In this document: positions 1 through 9,570 of the stretch, one piece after another
Position numbering within the stretch: the stretch's first letter is position 1
Layout of the letters: each line of letters opens with the position of its first letter
Notes under the pieces: model-generated
Database searches by the model: none
What the model was told of the DNA's origin: nothing
What the model saw: the letters and a program-made list of their open reading frames with translations, nothing else
Made by a program: the position numbers and the translations under genes
Source of the DNA: Mactromeris polynyma
Lineage: Eukaryota; Mollusca; Bivalvia; Venerida; Mactridae
NCBI GenBank assembly: GCA_032209605.1
Contig: JASFXZ010000037.1
Span: 4,340,001-4,404,000 of the forward strand
Length of the DNA: 64,000 bases
Direction of reading: 5' to 3'

Positions 1-440
1 CTGAAAGGGGGGATATAGATTTGCCCTCGTCCGTCCGTCTGTCCGTCACAAAATATTGTGTCACTCATATCTCTAAAACAATATGAGCCGGAGTCATTAA
101 ACTTTACAGGAATGTTTACCAGCATGTGAAGTTGTGCACCTGGGGTTTCATGTTTGGCTGTGCCCAGTAATTGGAAAGTTATGGCCCTTGACTTAGTTAA
201 AATATAGCCTACAGAGTACGCAATCTTGTGTCACTCATATCTCCAAAAGTATATGAGCCAGAGTCATTAAACTTTACAGGAATGTTCACTAGCATGTGTA
301 GTTGTGCATCTGTGGTTTCATGTTCGGCTGTGACCAGCAAGGGCAGAGTTATGGCCCTTGACTTAGACGGGACCGCAATATTACAGAGAGAAGCGTCTGG
401 TTACTACTGTAGACAATTGTAGACCTATCCTTGGTAGCTG
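1..440. repeat. Interspersed repeat with two internal 170-base units
   Basis: Two similar segments begin near 55 and 225, each opening with gtgtcactcatatctc and closing with tatggcccttgacttag. The offset is 170 bases. A CCGTC-rich simple stretch lies at 29-47. The structure resembles short non-coding repeats that are common in bivalve genomes (recalled, not searched). The small ORF at 228-422 lies inside the repeat and is not credible as a gene. Confidence 0.6.
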
Positions 441-734
441 GGACAGAACTGTACGACGTCAGTATACGGAAAAAGCGGAATCTTCTGTTGACAAATTACG
501 CAATCGTATAATTGTGTGTCAAAACCAATGTAATGTTGTAAGTGGAAACCAAGTGGGGAATGTTTATATTAATATCATTGTATCGCATAAAACATGTAAA
601 ACATTGTGTATTGTTTTAATCGAGCTACACATACATGATACTTGATAATAGTCTCTAACAATTCTATCATCAGAATGGCTATTTACTGTTGTTTAGATCA
701 TGGAGGAAAATAAAGTATATATATATATATGGCG
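441..734. other. No gene seen
   Basis: AT-rich sequence with stops in all frames. A short (ta)n run at about 718-729 directly precedes the LINE fragment that follows. Confidence 0.5.
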
Positions 735-1665
735 AATTTGCTAGATATCCACTTTCTATTATAAGAAAAACAGAATATTGAAATACTGGTATAAAATTAT
801 AAACAATAAAGGTTTTTTGCTTTTCATAATATATAACATGCGTGATGCTTATGGTAATATGATAAATGAATGGTTTTTGTTAGTCAAAAACTTGTTAAAT
901 GATTTAGGATTTTCTTATTTGTGTGATATTCAAATGGTTTCTAATCTAGAAATATAACGTGTTATTAGATGTTTATATGATAATTTTTTACAACAATGGT
1001 TCTCTGATGTTACCTACAAAACTTTTAAACATGATTTTTTGAAGAAATTATACTTAACTTGCCATGATTGGAAATGATAAACACAGATTAGCTTTAGCCA
1101 AATTTAGATGTTCAGCACACCGTTTAAATATAGAAGAAGGTCGTTACAGAAATGTGCCATGAATGCTGTAGAAACTGAATTTCATGTTTTACTTGTCTGT
1201 CCACGATATCACGGACCTATATACATACATATACATATAGGTCCGTGACGATATAGAGACCTGAAAATACAATTCTAACTGTTACTGTCATTGGCCTACT
1301 CCCCATAAACTTAAACAGCTGTTATAGAGCTCAAATACTGTAATTTGAGGAACACTAGCATCTTTTATTTTTCATGCTAACTTATTGAGAGAATAATTTA
1401 ATCATCAACCAATTTATTATGTTCGTTAGCCTTATGTTACAACCTCACTGTATGCACGCATTTCCAATATAATTTATGTCAACTATAGTCTTTATCTGTC
1501 AATGATTCATACTATATTTATACACACTTTTCTCGTATATAATGTTTGTTTATGTAATTGTGTTCACCTTTCCCATTGTATATACATGTATGTTGTTATC
1601 ACAATGAACTTGTAAGTTTTTGTCAATGAACTTGTAAGTTTTTGTCAATAAACTTTGAAATTGAA
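735..1665 (+). mobile_element. Degenerate LINE fragment: C-terminal coding part and 3' tail
   Basis: Broken frames encode the end of a non-LTR retrotransposon ORF2. Near 1093-1160 they read KFRCSAHRLNIEEGRYRNVP, and after a frameshift NAVETEFHVLLVCPRYRD, the Cys/His-rich tail typical of many LINEs. The 3' end is tgtcaataaactttgaaattgaaa at about 1635-1665. Positions 732-800 match the reverse complement of about 6275-6345 in the minus-strand LINE, so both belong to one family. The left breakpoint of the 13.48 kb duplication, at about 945, cuts this element. A 38-base palindrome is inserted at 1210. Confidence 0.75.
1203..1254. mobile_element. 38-base palindromic insertion with 7-base target duplication
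   Basis: Element 1210-1247 starts cacggacctata and ends tataggtccgtg, so it can fold on itself almost completely. It is flanked by acgatat at 1203-1209 and again at 1248-1254. The empty site is seen in the sister LINE at about 3958-3968, which reads ccacgatatagagac with no insert. Together with the element at 11100, this shows a real mobile sequence of tiny size. Confidence 0.8.
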
Positions 1666-1674
1666 AATAAAAGT

Positions 1675-1956
1675 AAATCGGCTTAAAGTGTGAAATCACT
1701 TTCGCCGTTGAAATTGGCAATTACTCTTTGGTATCAATAAAATGACAAACACCATTGAAGCAACAAGAGACTAATCATCAAGTGCGAAAAACGCGCAAAC
1801 AAATCAGTTGTCAGTTGTCAACATTAATTTATGGACAAGTGGCATTCACCTGACATGGTCGGGAATAAATACGGGGATTTTCTTGACGGAATACCAAACT
1901 TGCATTTGCATTTCATCTGCAACTATCAATCGTACTCAATATTTACATTTCTAAAA
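1675..1956 (+). promoter_or_regulatory. Promoter and 5' leader of small gene copy a
   Basis: This stretch is shared with the other two near-identical gene copies. The inverted copy c has different DNA upstream, so the cassette begins at about aaatcggcttaaag. Visible are an inverted CCAAT box (attgg) at 1713-1717, a gcgaaaaacgcgc stretch near 1783 and a TATA-like aataaata at 1864-1871. A start site about 30 bases downstream of the TATA box, near 1895, would lie after the ATG at 1831, so the ATG at 1957 is preferred for translation. An octamer-like atttgcat lies at 1904-1911. Confidence 0.5.
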
Positions 1957-2292
1957 ATGTCCTCGCAAAAGCTTGATGACGTCATTGTTGAAATGGCTCA
2001 GCAGACGCTATCTGACGCGGAAAGAAAGTTTCGGAAGTCATGCATCCAGATAACCTTGTTGAATACACAACTGGAGGATATAAAGAAACGCTACCTAAGT
2101 GCGAAAGCAGACGACTTCCACCGCTTCCGGTACAATCTTCGTCTGAAACTTGCTGTGGTCGAGGGAGTAAGAAACATGTACTACGAATACGCTCATATCC
2201 AGGCGGAACACGTGGCCGAAATCAGACTACAGCTGTTTGGAGAAGTTGTGCAGATTGTTGATGATCGCCCGAATGAGGTAGAGGCCGAGTAA
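1957..2292 (+). CDS. Small conserved intronless protein, 111 aa (copy a)
   Basis: I do not recognise this family. The protein starts MSSQKLDDVIVEMAQQ and continues with a charged helical segment (DAERKFRKSCIQITLL, LEDIKKRYLSAK). Its core is FRYNLRLKLAVVEGVRNMYYEYA at about residues 57-79, then QAEHVAEIRLQLFGEV and an acidic tail. It looks all-helical with coiled-coil character, with no signal peptide or membrane segment. The frame is open upstream to an ATG at 1831, but the TATA-like box lies inside that extension and the diverged paralogue at 11796 shares homology only from MSS onward. The stop is followed 28 bases later by a histone-type hairpin. No intron is visible. Cellular role unknown. 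The core shows a faint by-eye resemblance to the N-terminal helix of IER2/IER5-type single-exon genes, which is not enough to name it. Confidence 0.75.
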   Translation: MSSQKLDDVIVEMAQQTLSDAERKFRKSCIQITLLNTQLEDIKKRYLSAKADDFHRFRYNLRLKLAVVEGVRNMYYEYAHIQAEHVAEIRLQLFGEVVQIVDDRPNEVEAE

Positions 2293-2320
2293 AACGTCAC
2301 CTCAATTTCCGGTTTTAAAC

Positions 2321-2380
2321 GGTCCTTGTCAGGGCCAACACATGGTACAATTCTGTACCGCCATTCAACTCGAAAGAATC
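2321..2380 (+). promoter_or_regulatory. Histone-type 3' stem-loop and GAAAGA element (copy a)
   Basis: GGTCCTTGTCAGGGCC at 2321-2336 forms a six-pair stem (one G-U pair) with a four-base TGTC loop, followed by AACACA. This matches the layout of the metazoan replication-dependent histone mRNA 3' hairpin (six-pair GC-rich stem, pyrimidines 5', four-base loop with U at positions 1 and 3, then an ACA-type flank). cgaaagaatc at 2371-2380 resembles a histone downstream element for U7 snRNA, although 34 bases is further away than usual. Confidence 0.65.
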
Positions 2381-2640
2381 TTTTTTATGGTTGTCATATT
2401 AACGGGAAAATCCGTCAAGTCCTTTGATTGCACGTTTACATGCATGCACAGTCAATTATTCACTTACACGTCAACAATTTATTATTGTAATGCCTGTTGA
2501 AATTACTTGATTACTTATTGTGAATTTGCTGATGATCATTGTTTAAATGTATCTAGACATCGGCCGATATTATGTTGTCTTAATGTATGTATTGACTCGA
2601 TGAATGATAGAGATAATTGTGTATCTAGCAATGTGATTAA

Positions 2641-2765
2641 TTTCAAGTTCAAGTTCAAAGTTTTATTGACAAAAATTCACAAAGTTCATTGTCATAACAA
2701 CATATATACATAATTGGAAAAGGGCTTGCAGGCACGAGTATGACAATTACTGTACCCGATTACTA
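2641..2765 (-). mobile_element. LINE 3' tail inserted in reverse orientation
   Basis: The reverse complement reads ...gttatgacaatgaactttgtg... tgtcaataaaactttgaacttgaacttgaa, which matches the LINE 3' end at about 1575-1665 with sequence differences. It is a 5'-truncated insertion that interrupts the endonuclease frame of the LINE at 2490-4855. Confidence 0.6.
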
Positions 2766-2992
2766 AACGATACGAAATAAAGCAATATATGTTGTGCAAA
2801 TATGGATATTAGTGGCATTGATGATGCGTATCGGACTGTAACGGACAGCTTGGTCAGTAATGCTAGAGCGGCGTTTCCCGTTAAGCGGATTAGACCCCAT
2901 CTTAAGCCGTACTGTTGTGAAGAGCTTGATAGTCTACACAGTGCGATGAAGAGGTCACGTGAAGTCTGGTGTCGAGCGGGGAGGCCCCGGGG

Positions 2993-3218
2993 TCATAATT
3001 TTATTTGGGATTTGAGCAAAGCTCCTCATCCATACAACATATGTACAACATTTTGTCAAAGTACAAACAAAATAGCAAATTAGTAAAGTAAAATAAAGAG
3101 AAAAATAAACCACACGATAGAAAAAACAAACAACAAATACACATATGAAAACATCCAAATGATTCACAACAATATGAGTGTGTGAGAGAGTGAAAGAATA
3201 AATTTACATTTCAAATAA
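2993..3218 (-). mobile_element. 3' end of a second LINE family, reverse orientation
   Basis: The reverse complement matches the 3' region of the LINE fragment at about 48600-48780. Shared stretches include ttgctattttgtttgtactttgac, ggatgaggagc-ttgctcaaatcc and ttgttgtgaatcatt. It ends in an A-rich stretch and splits the linker region of the host LINE between GRPRG and the VVHRRCVEN segment. Confidence 0.65.
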
Positions 3219-4102
3219 AAAAAAATAGTATAAAGGTGATAAGGCTGAGTTTAGAGTTGTTCATAGACGTTGTGTAGAAAATTATTTAACAAGGTTGGAC
3301 GGGGAGTTGGAAGACGCTGCTTATAACGATCGTGCCAAATTCTGGAAGCAACTTAAGTCTCGTAAAAGTAAATGTTAAAGTGCTATGGGTGCTGGAATAA
3401 ACTTTGATGGAACGGTTTATAGAAGTAGGTCCGAAGACTTGACGGAGCAATGGGCGAAGTATTTTCAAGACTTATATAATTGCTCAGTCAATACGAACTT
3501 TGATAATAAATTTGCGCAGCATGTAAAGTCAGTTGTTACGGAATCATTTGATCAGATTAGCTTAGGTACTGATGTGACTGTGCTACCGGACTTTGTTGGA
3601 CGTTCTATTCGTACTTTAGCTGGGGGCATGGCCAGTGGTGTCGATGGGGTTTGTCATGAACACTTAATTTTTGCATCGCCTGTTATATCGCCAATATTAG
3701 CCAATTTGTTCACGAGCATGTTGCGACGCGGACATATTCCTGTGGATATGAAAAGAGGTGAACTCATTACTCTACATAAGGGCGGGAAGAAGATGAAGGA
3801 TAATCCTAATAACTACAGGGCGATAACTTTATCGTCTGTCATTCTCAAACTATATGAAACTGTTTTACCAGCACACCGTTTACATATAGAAGAAGGTCGT
3901 TACAGAAATGTGCCATGAATGCTGTAGAAACAGAATTTCATTTTTTACTTGTCTGTCCACGATATAGAGACATGAGAAAACAATTCTAACTGTTACTGTC
4001 ATTGGCATACTCCCCATAAACTTAAACAGCTGTAATAGAGCTAAAATACTGTAATTTGAAGAACACTAGCATCTTTTATTTTTCATGCTAACTTATTGAG
4101 AG

Positions 4103-4581
4103 GACAAGAGTGGCACACTGTCACAAAATACGCCCGTCATAAGTCAGAGCTCAGTCTGAGTTAAAACAAGACAAATTTTATGTAATTTCTAAAATCAAAG
4201 GGTGCTAACTCCTGAGTGATTTTAGCGATATGGCTAGTTATCGAACTTGGTCGAGATATTATGCCCATAAGCATTTTCACTAAGTTTGGTAAAGATCGGA
4301 TGAAAACTCTTTGACTTAGAGGGCGGACAAGGCTAATTTTGTCAATTTTGGATAATTCAAGGGCCATAATTCCGAAGTGCCTCCGTCGATGTGGCTGGTT
4401 ATCGAACTTGGCCGAGATATCATGCCCACAAGCATCTTCACCAAGTATGGTAAAGATCGGAGGAAAACTCTTTGACGTAGAGAGCGTACAACATGTGGAC
4501 ACCGCTCGCCCGCCCGCCCGCCCGCCCGCCCGCCCGCCGTGGGTGTTCCCATAATACGATCCGTTCTTCGAACGGGCGTAT
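4103..4581. mobile_element. 479-base inserted element with internal 155-base repeats and (CGCC)n
   Basis: The uninterrupted sequence (about 1392: gagagaataatttaatc) is split here, so 4103-4581 is an insertion. tacgcccgt lies near the left end and gaacgggcgta at the right end as a short inverted terminal match. Internally, two related segments repeat phrases such as ttatcgaacttgg-cgagatat and ggtaaagatcgga-gaaaactctttga. A cgcc run lies at 4507-4538. The overlapping ORFs on both strands are repeat artefacts. Confidence 0.65.
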
Positions 4582-4855
4582 AATAATTTAATCATCAACC
4601 AATTTATTATGTTCGTTAGCCTTATGTTACAACCTCACTGAATGCACGCATTTCCAATATAATTTATGTCAACTATAGTCTTTATCTGTCAATGATTCAT
4701 ACTATATTTATACACACTTTTCTCGTATATAATGTTTGTTTATGTAATTGTGTTCACCTTTCCCATTGTATATACATGTATGCTGTAATCACAATGAACT
4801 TGTGAGTTTTTGTCAATAAACTTTGAAATTGAAAATAAAAGTAAATCGGCTTAAA

Positions 4856-5134
4856 GTGCAAAATAATTTGAGCCGTTGAAATTGGCAATTACTCTTTAAT
4901 TACTCTTTGGTATCAATAAAATGACAAAACCATTGAAGCAATAAGAGACTAATCATCAAGTGCGAAAAACGCGCAAACAAATCAGATGTCAGTTGTCAAC
5001 ATTAATTTATGGACAAGTGGCATACACCTGACATGGTCGGGAATAAATACGGGGATTTTCTTGACGGAATACCAAACTTGCATTTGCATTTCATCTGCAA
5101 CTATCAATCGTACTCAATATTTACATTTCTAAAA
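4856..5134 (+). promoter_or_regulatory. Promoter and 5' leader of small gene copy b
   Basis: Same cassette as at 1675, with an extra attactcttta repeat. The TATA-like aataaata is at 5042-5049, the inverted CCAAT box is within gaaattggcaa near 4876-4886, and the start codon used is at 5135. Confidence 0.5.
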
Positions 5135-5470
5135 ATGTCCTCGCAAAAGCTTGATGACGTCATTGTTGAAATGGCTCAGCAGACGCTATCTGACGCGGAA
5201 AGAAAGTTTCGGAAGTCATGCATCCAGATAACCTTGTTGAATACACAACTGGAGGATATAAAGAAACGCTACCTAAGTGCGAAAGCAGACGACTTTCACC
5301 GCTTCCGGTACAATCTTCGTCTGAAACTTGCTGTGGTCGAGGGAGTAAGAAACATGTACTACGAATACGCTCATATCCAGGCGGAACACGTGGCCGAAAT
5401 CAGACTACAGCTGTTTGGAGAAGTTGTGCAGATTGTTGATGATCGCCCGGATGAGGTAGAGGCCGAGTAA
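5135..5470 (+). CDS. Small conserved intronless protein, 111 aa (copy b)
   Basis: Near-identical to copy a. The tail reads DDRPDEVEAE instead of DDRPNEVEAE, the only residue change I noticed in the 111-residue form. Copies a and b, with their upstream LINE 3' ends, form an internal direct repeat with an offset of about 3,178 bases, so the gene was duplicated together with flanking LINE sequence. Family and function are not recognised. Confidence 0.75.
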   Translation: MSSQKLDDVIVEMAQQTLSDAERKFRKSCIQITLLNTQLEDIKKRYLSAKADDFHRFRYNLRLKLAVVEGVRNMYYEYAHIQAEHVAEIRLQLFGEVVQIVDDRPDEVEAE

Positions 5471-5498
5471 AACGTCACCTCAATTTCCGGTTTTAAAC

Positions 5499-5558
5499 GG
5501 TCCTTGTCAGGGCCAACACATGGTACAATTATGTACCGCCATTCAACTCGAAAGAATC
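5499..5558 (+). promoter_or_regulatory. Histone-type 3' stem-loop and GAAAGA element (copy b)
   Basis: GGTCCTTGTCAGGGCC at 5499-5514 begins 28 bases after the stop, with flank AACACA. cgaaagaatc is at 5549-5558. Same layout as copy a. Confidence 0.65.
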
Positions 5559-5698
5559 TTTTTTTATGGTTGTCATAATTACGGGAAAATCCGTCAAGTC
5601 ATTTGATTGCACGTTTACATGCATGCACAGTCAATTATTCATGGTACCAGCAGGAAAAAACTCATAGTTTGTTTCACGGTGGGGATACAGAAGTCCGT

Positions 5699-6134
5699 TG
5701 TTACACCCCGTTTTGTAATACATGTACCAATTTTCTGGACTCAACCCGTTTTGTAATACATGTACCAATTTTCTGGACTCAACCCGTTTTGTAATCAAAT
5801 ATCAAAATGCACAGACTATGGGTAATTTCAAAATTGTATTACAAGAAACCTGTGAACAAATGTAAAATCAGCCTTGCTTTACATTTGTACATTGGTTCCG
5901 TGTAATTTATTGTTGAAATTAAACATTTTATCAATTTTATTACAAAACCGGTTGAGTCTCAAATATGGTATTACAAAACGGGTTGTTTAAAATCATGGTC
6001 TTATTGCAAGAATTTCCTATAGCCTTGTGAAATAAGACTCATACCTTATTTGTAGACTGGTTTCCAGTTATTTCTTGATGAAATAATAATTTTCTGTCAA
6101 CTTTGCAATTTTTATTACAAAACGGGTTGTAACA
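5699..6134. mobile_element. 436-base MITE-like element with 21-base terminal inverted repeats
   Basis: The left end is tgttacaccccgttttgtaat (5699-5719) and the right end attacaaaacgggttgtaaca (6114-6134), an inverted repeat with one mismatch. Further internal cccgttttgtaat and attacaaaacgggttg motifs occur near both ends. The inverted sister cassette (8690-8760) lacks it: gatacag joins directly to taatgtatttg. Flanking gtcc on both sides may be part of the element. No coding capacity. Confidence 0.7.
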
Positions 6135-6139
6135 GTCCA

Positions 6140-8720
6140 TTATTTTTTGTTAGTGTATTTGTTTCTGTCATATCTTTCACGCAAAGTTTCGCGGAATAAT
6201 TCCCGAATGCTGGGTAAACTGTTAAAAGCCAGCAACTTAGTAAATATATAATTTCTTATTGCGTGGACAATTTTATACCAGTATTTCAATATTCTGTTTT
6301 TCTTATAATAGAAAGTGGATATCTAGCAAATTCGCCATAAACAAAAGAATTACTAGTTTGTTGGCGTACACCAAGCAGACGTTTCATTTTTTTACATGTA
6401 TACGTTCTATTTCCGGGGCTTTATGAAACCCCCATATTTCACATCCGTAATTCAAAATAGAACTAACCATTGAATCAAAAAGTTTCACTTGTTCGTCAAC
6501 ATTTAAAGATACAATATCAAATAAACTATACAGGGAAAAGAGAGCTCTACTTGCTTGCATGGATAGAGACATTTGGGATTGTGCAAAACAATCATTTGAT
6601 GTCAATGTTACACCTAAGTAAAACGTGATACAGTATTCAGTCTACAATTGTTATATTACAAATTTAGATTATATTATCTATTACCCTTTTTACATACCAT
6701 TACAACAGTTTTATTTATATTCACTTGTATACCCCAAGAGGAACAATAAACATATAAATTGTTTAAAAGCTTTTGTAAACCATCCTCCGAATATGACGTC
6801 AAAACAGCATCATCCGCAAACATAAGCAGAAAAAGTTTGATCTCGTCTATTGTAATAGAATCAATATCATCGGTGAGTAAATGAGTATACATGTCATCAA
6901 TAAAGCAAAGAAACAACACTGGTGAAAACGGATCACCTTGTTTAACACCTCTGTTACTATAAAAAAAGTTAGAGAGTGAACTATTAGTACGGATACAAGA
7001 TTTAATGGTGCTATACATTTGCTGTAATATTTTAACAAGTTTTGAATATGCCTATTCTTAAAAGTTTCTCCCAAATGCCGTTCCTATAAACCATATCAAA
7101 TGCCTTTTGGAAGTCAATAAATGCCAGGTAAAAGTTTCGTTTTTCATCTGATATCACTTTTTGAATTATAAATTTAAAACAAAAATACAATCTACAAAGC
7201 TCTTGTCTTTACGATATCCATACTGGAAATCATTTAAATGATTATTAATTTCTGCCTATTTTCTTAACTGTGTGTCTAAAAGTGTAGAACAAATCTTTGA
7301 AAATATACTAGAAATAGTTATTCCTCTATAATTATTCACATCGTTGAGGTCGCCCTTTTTAGGGACGGGTACTATCACACCTTTTAGCAAACTTTCTGGA
7401 TATATACAATTAGTATACATAAAATTAGAAATATCACAAAGTAAAGGCGATAACACAACATAAAAACATCTCAGGTATATAAGCATATCAGTTCCACCAC
7501 TTTTGCCAGATTTCAAACAAGATATAGCAGACTTTACTTCATCAATACAAATTATACTGTCAAGTATATCAGATTCATTTAATCTAGATTGCGCGTCAGA
7601 CAGCTTATTTTCAATATCATCTCTGGAAAAAAGATATGCCGTCGGAAAATACTGTTTTAAAATGATTATAAAACTCTTCGGTTGAAATTTTAGAGTTTTG
7701 TGGAGATTTACCTTTCAGCCTTTTAATTTCTTTCCAAAACTGTTGTGGTTTGGACGAGGCTAAGTCGTGCAAATATATTTTTTGTTTAGCCTTATACTTT
7801 ATTAGCACGTGATTTTCGTTTTTATACTATTGTAATGTTTACGTTTGGTGACCAATATTTCACGGTTAGCTATAGTTGTTTTTTTAATTGTTAAACTCAC
7901 GACGGGCCTGCTCGCATTTATGTGTAAACCAGGGACTTGTAAATTTACGTATATTGTTAGGTTTATTTGAGCGTTTTCTTTTACCGAAAACCTTAAAAGC
8001 AGATTGATATAAACTATTTGACCACTGATTTAAACCATCGTCAATATTTATGTTTTTAAAGTTATATCGGAGACAATAGATTGGTCTTGATTAAATTTGC
8101 ATCTATTAAAGAAATTTATTACCTGATTCCTTATATAAATACAAATCTGTTATTTGTTGCTGTTTTACATGAAAGCTATCAATTTGTCTTGGATTGAACT
8201 ATTCCCCGGTCAACAGTATGAACTGTTTCCCTCTGGCGCTATGAAGTCATTGGAATTTCCAAATTTTATTTTTAGACGGCATATCATTAACGTTCGGTCG
8301 TTTCCGTATTCGATTCGCGATTTTGATGTCGGGTATGACATTCTGAACTGTTGCCCTCGGCCGGTATTCCCGACACCAAGGGACAACAGTTTTGACTGTT
8401 ACCCAAATAACCATGAAATAACTGTATAATATTCATCGTTTCTTTGAAAATTCCACGTGATTTTTACAAAGAACGTGTCATGATTATCCGACGGGCTAAC
8501 ATTGGCTTTACAATATTTATACTGAGCTGTATTAGAGTATGAGTAGAACATGAATATAAATCATGAACAAAGAAATTGTTTATACAATAAAAAAAATCAC
8601 CTGACATCAGCACATAATCTATGAGACTATTACCATTACCAGATACAAACAGTTTACCCAACATTCTGGAATTATTCCGCAAAACTTTGCGTGAATGATA
8701 TGACAGAAACAAATACATTA
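6140..8720 (-). mobile_element. Degenerate LINE, minus strand: endonuclease to reverse transcriptase
   Basis: Read on the minus strand from 8720: the end of the endonuclease (about 8480-8660, NSLIDYVLMSGDFF, with STH where SDH is expected), the linker (7617-7808, QQFWKEIKRLKGKSPQNS), RT motifs 1-2 (7256-7516, VIVPVPKKGDLNDVNNYRGI), RT core (6674-7018, NRGVKQGDPFSPVLF and the catalytic FADD) and the thumb region (6384-6605, LFDSMVSSILNYGCEIWGF). Several frameshifts and stops make it a pseudogene. About 8150-8450 looks unrelated to the LINE and may be a further insertion. It lies between inverted gene cassettes b and c. Confidence 0.8.
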
Positions 8721-8850
8721 CTGTATCCCCACCGTGAAACAAACTATGAGTTTTCTCTGCTGGTACCATGAATAATTGACTGCGCATGCATGTAAATGTG
8801 CAATCAAATGACTTGTCGGATTTTCCCGTAATTATGACAACCATAAAAAA

Positions 8851-8910
8851 GATTCTTTCGAGTTGAATGGCGGTACAGAATTGTACCATGTGTTGGCCCT
8901 GACAAGGGCC
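8851..8910 (-). promoter_or_regulatory. Histone-type 3' stem-loop and GAAAGA element (copy c)
   Basis: On the minus strand GGCCCTTGTCAGGGCC (8910-8895) has a perfect six-pair stem with loop TGTC and flank AACACA, 28 bases after the stop. cgaaagaatc is at 8860-8851. The stem is fully Watson-Crick here, whereas copies a and b have one G-U pair. Confidence 0.68.
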
Positions 8911-8938
8911 GTTTAAAACCGGGAATTGAGGTGACGTT

Positions 8939-9274
8939 TTACTCGGCCTCTACCTCATCCGGGCGATCATCAACAATCTGCACAACTTCTCCAAACAGCT
9001 GTAGTCTGATTTCGGCCACGTGTTCCGCCTGGATATGAGCGTATTCGTAGTACATGTTTCTTACTCCCTCGACCACAGCAAGTTTCAGACGAAGATTGTA
9101 CCGGAAGCGGTGGAAGTCGTCTGCTTTCGCACTTAGGTAGCGTTTCTTTATATCCTCCAGTTGTGTATTCAACAAGGTTATCTGGATGCATGACTTCCGA
9201 AACTTTCTTTCCGCGTCAGATAGCGTCTGCTGAGCCATTTCAACAATGACGTCATCAAGCTTTTGCGAAGACAT
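8939..9274 (-). CDS. Small conserved intronless protein, 111 aa (copy c, inverted)
   Basis: Same 111-residue product as copy b. The cassette 8724-9568 is the reverse complement of about 4850-5690, including promoter, hairpin and about 180 bases downstream. No LINE tail lies upstream of its promoter, which defines the left limit of the conserved cassette. Start chosen at MSSQ as for copy a. Function not recognised. Confidence 0.75.
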   Translation of the reverse strand: MSSQKLDDVIVEMAQQTLSDAERKFRKSCIQITLLNTQLEDIKKRYLSAKADDFHRFRYNLRLKLAVVEGVRNMYYEYAHIQAEHVAEIRLQLFGEVVQIVDDRPDEVEAE

Positions 9275-9570
9275 TTTTAGAAATGTAAATATTGAGTAAG
9301 ATTGATAGTTGCAGATGAAATGCAAATGCAAGTTTGGTATTCCGTCAAGAAAATCCCCGTATTTATTCCCGACCATGTCAGGTGTATGCCACTTGTCCAT
9401 AAATTAATGTTGACACCTGACATCTGATTTGTTTGCGCGTTTTTCGCACTTGATGATTAGTCTCTTATTGCTTCAATGGTGTTTGTCATTTTATTGATAC
9501 CAAAGAGTAATTAAAGAGTAATTGCCAATTTCAACGGCGAAAGTGATTTTGCACTTTAAGCCGATTTATT
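9275..9570 (-). promoter_or_regulatory. Promoter and 5' leader of small gene copy c
   Basis: On the minus strand this carries the same TATA-like aataaata (9367-9360), the gcgaaaaacgcgc stretch and the inverted CCAAT box. Homology to the other copies stops near 9568. Confidence 0.5.

Larger units (their letters stand above)
2490..4855 (+). mobile_element. Degenerate LINE with internal deletion and three nested insertions
   Basis: In order: the end of an APE-type endonuclease (2507-2640, with SRHRPILCCLNV in place of the usual SDH-P motif), the linker region (2802-2990, HSAMKRSREVWCRAGRPRG; 3235-3380, VVHRRCVENYLTRLDGELED) and the N-terminal reverse transcriptase (3385-3860, GVDGVCHEHL and NPNNYRAITLSSVILKLYE). 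It then jumps directly to the C-terminal tail (about 3868), so the catalytic FADD region is deleted. The 3' tail ends near 4840. Insertions sit at about 2641-2765, 2993-3218 and 4103-4581. The element is non-functional. The clade was not determined. Confidence 0.8.

Noticed and set aside
3385..3918. Host gene of 177 codons
   Set aside because: It is the N-terminal RT part of a LINE joined by an internal deletion to the LINE C-terminal tail.
4161..4598. Overlapping ORFs of 71-145 codons with RPPARPPARPP or GGRAGGRAGG runs
   Set aside because: They arise from the (CGCC)n tract and flanking repeat of an inserted element.
8154..8429. Plus-strand 91-codon frame
   Set aside because: Lies within a probable insertion inside the minus-strand LINE; no motif and no supporting signals.
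6384..8889. Functional reverse transcriptase gene
   Set aside because: RT motifs including FADD are present, but the frame is broken many times and the endonuclease motif is altered; it is a dead LINE.
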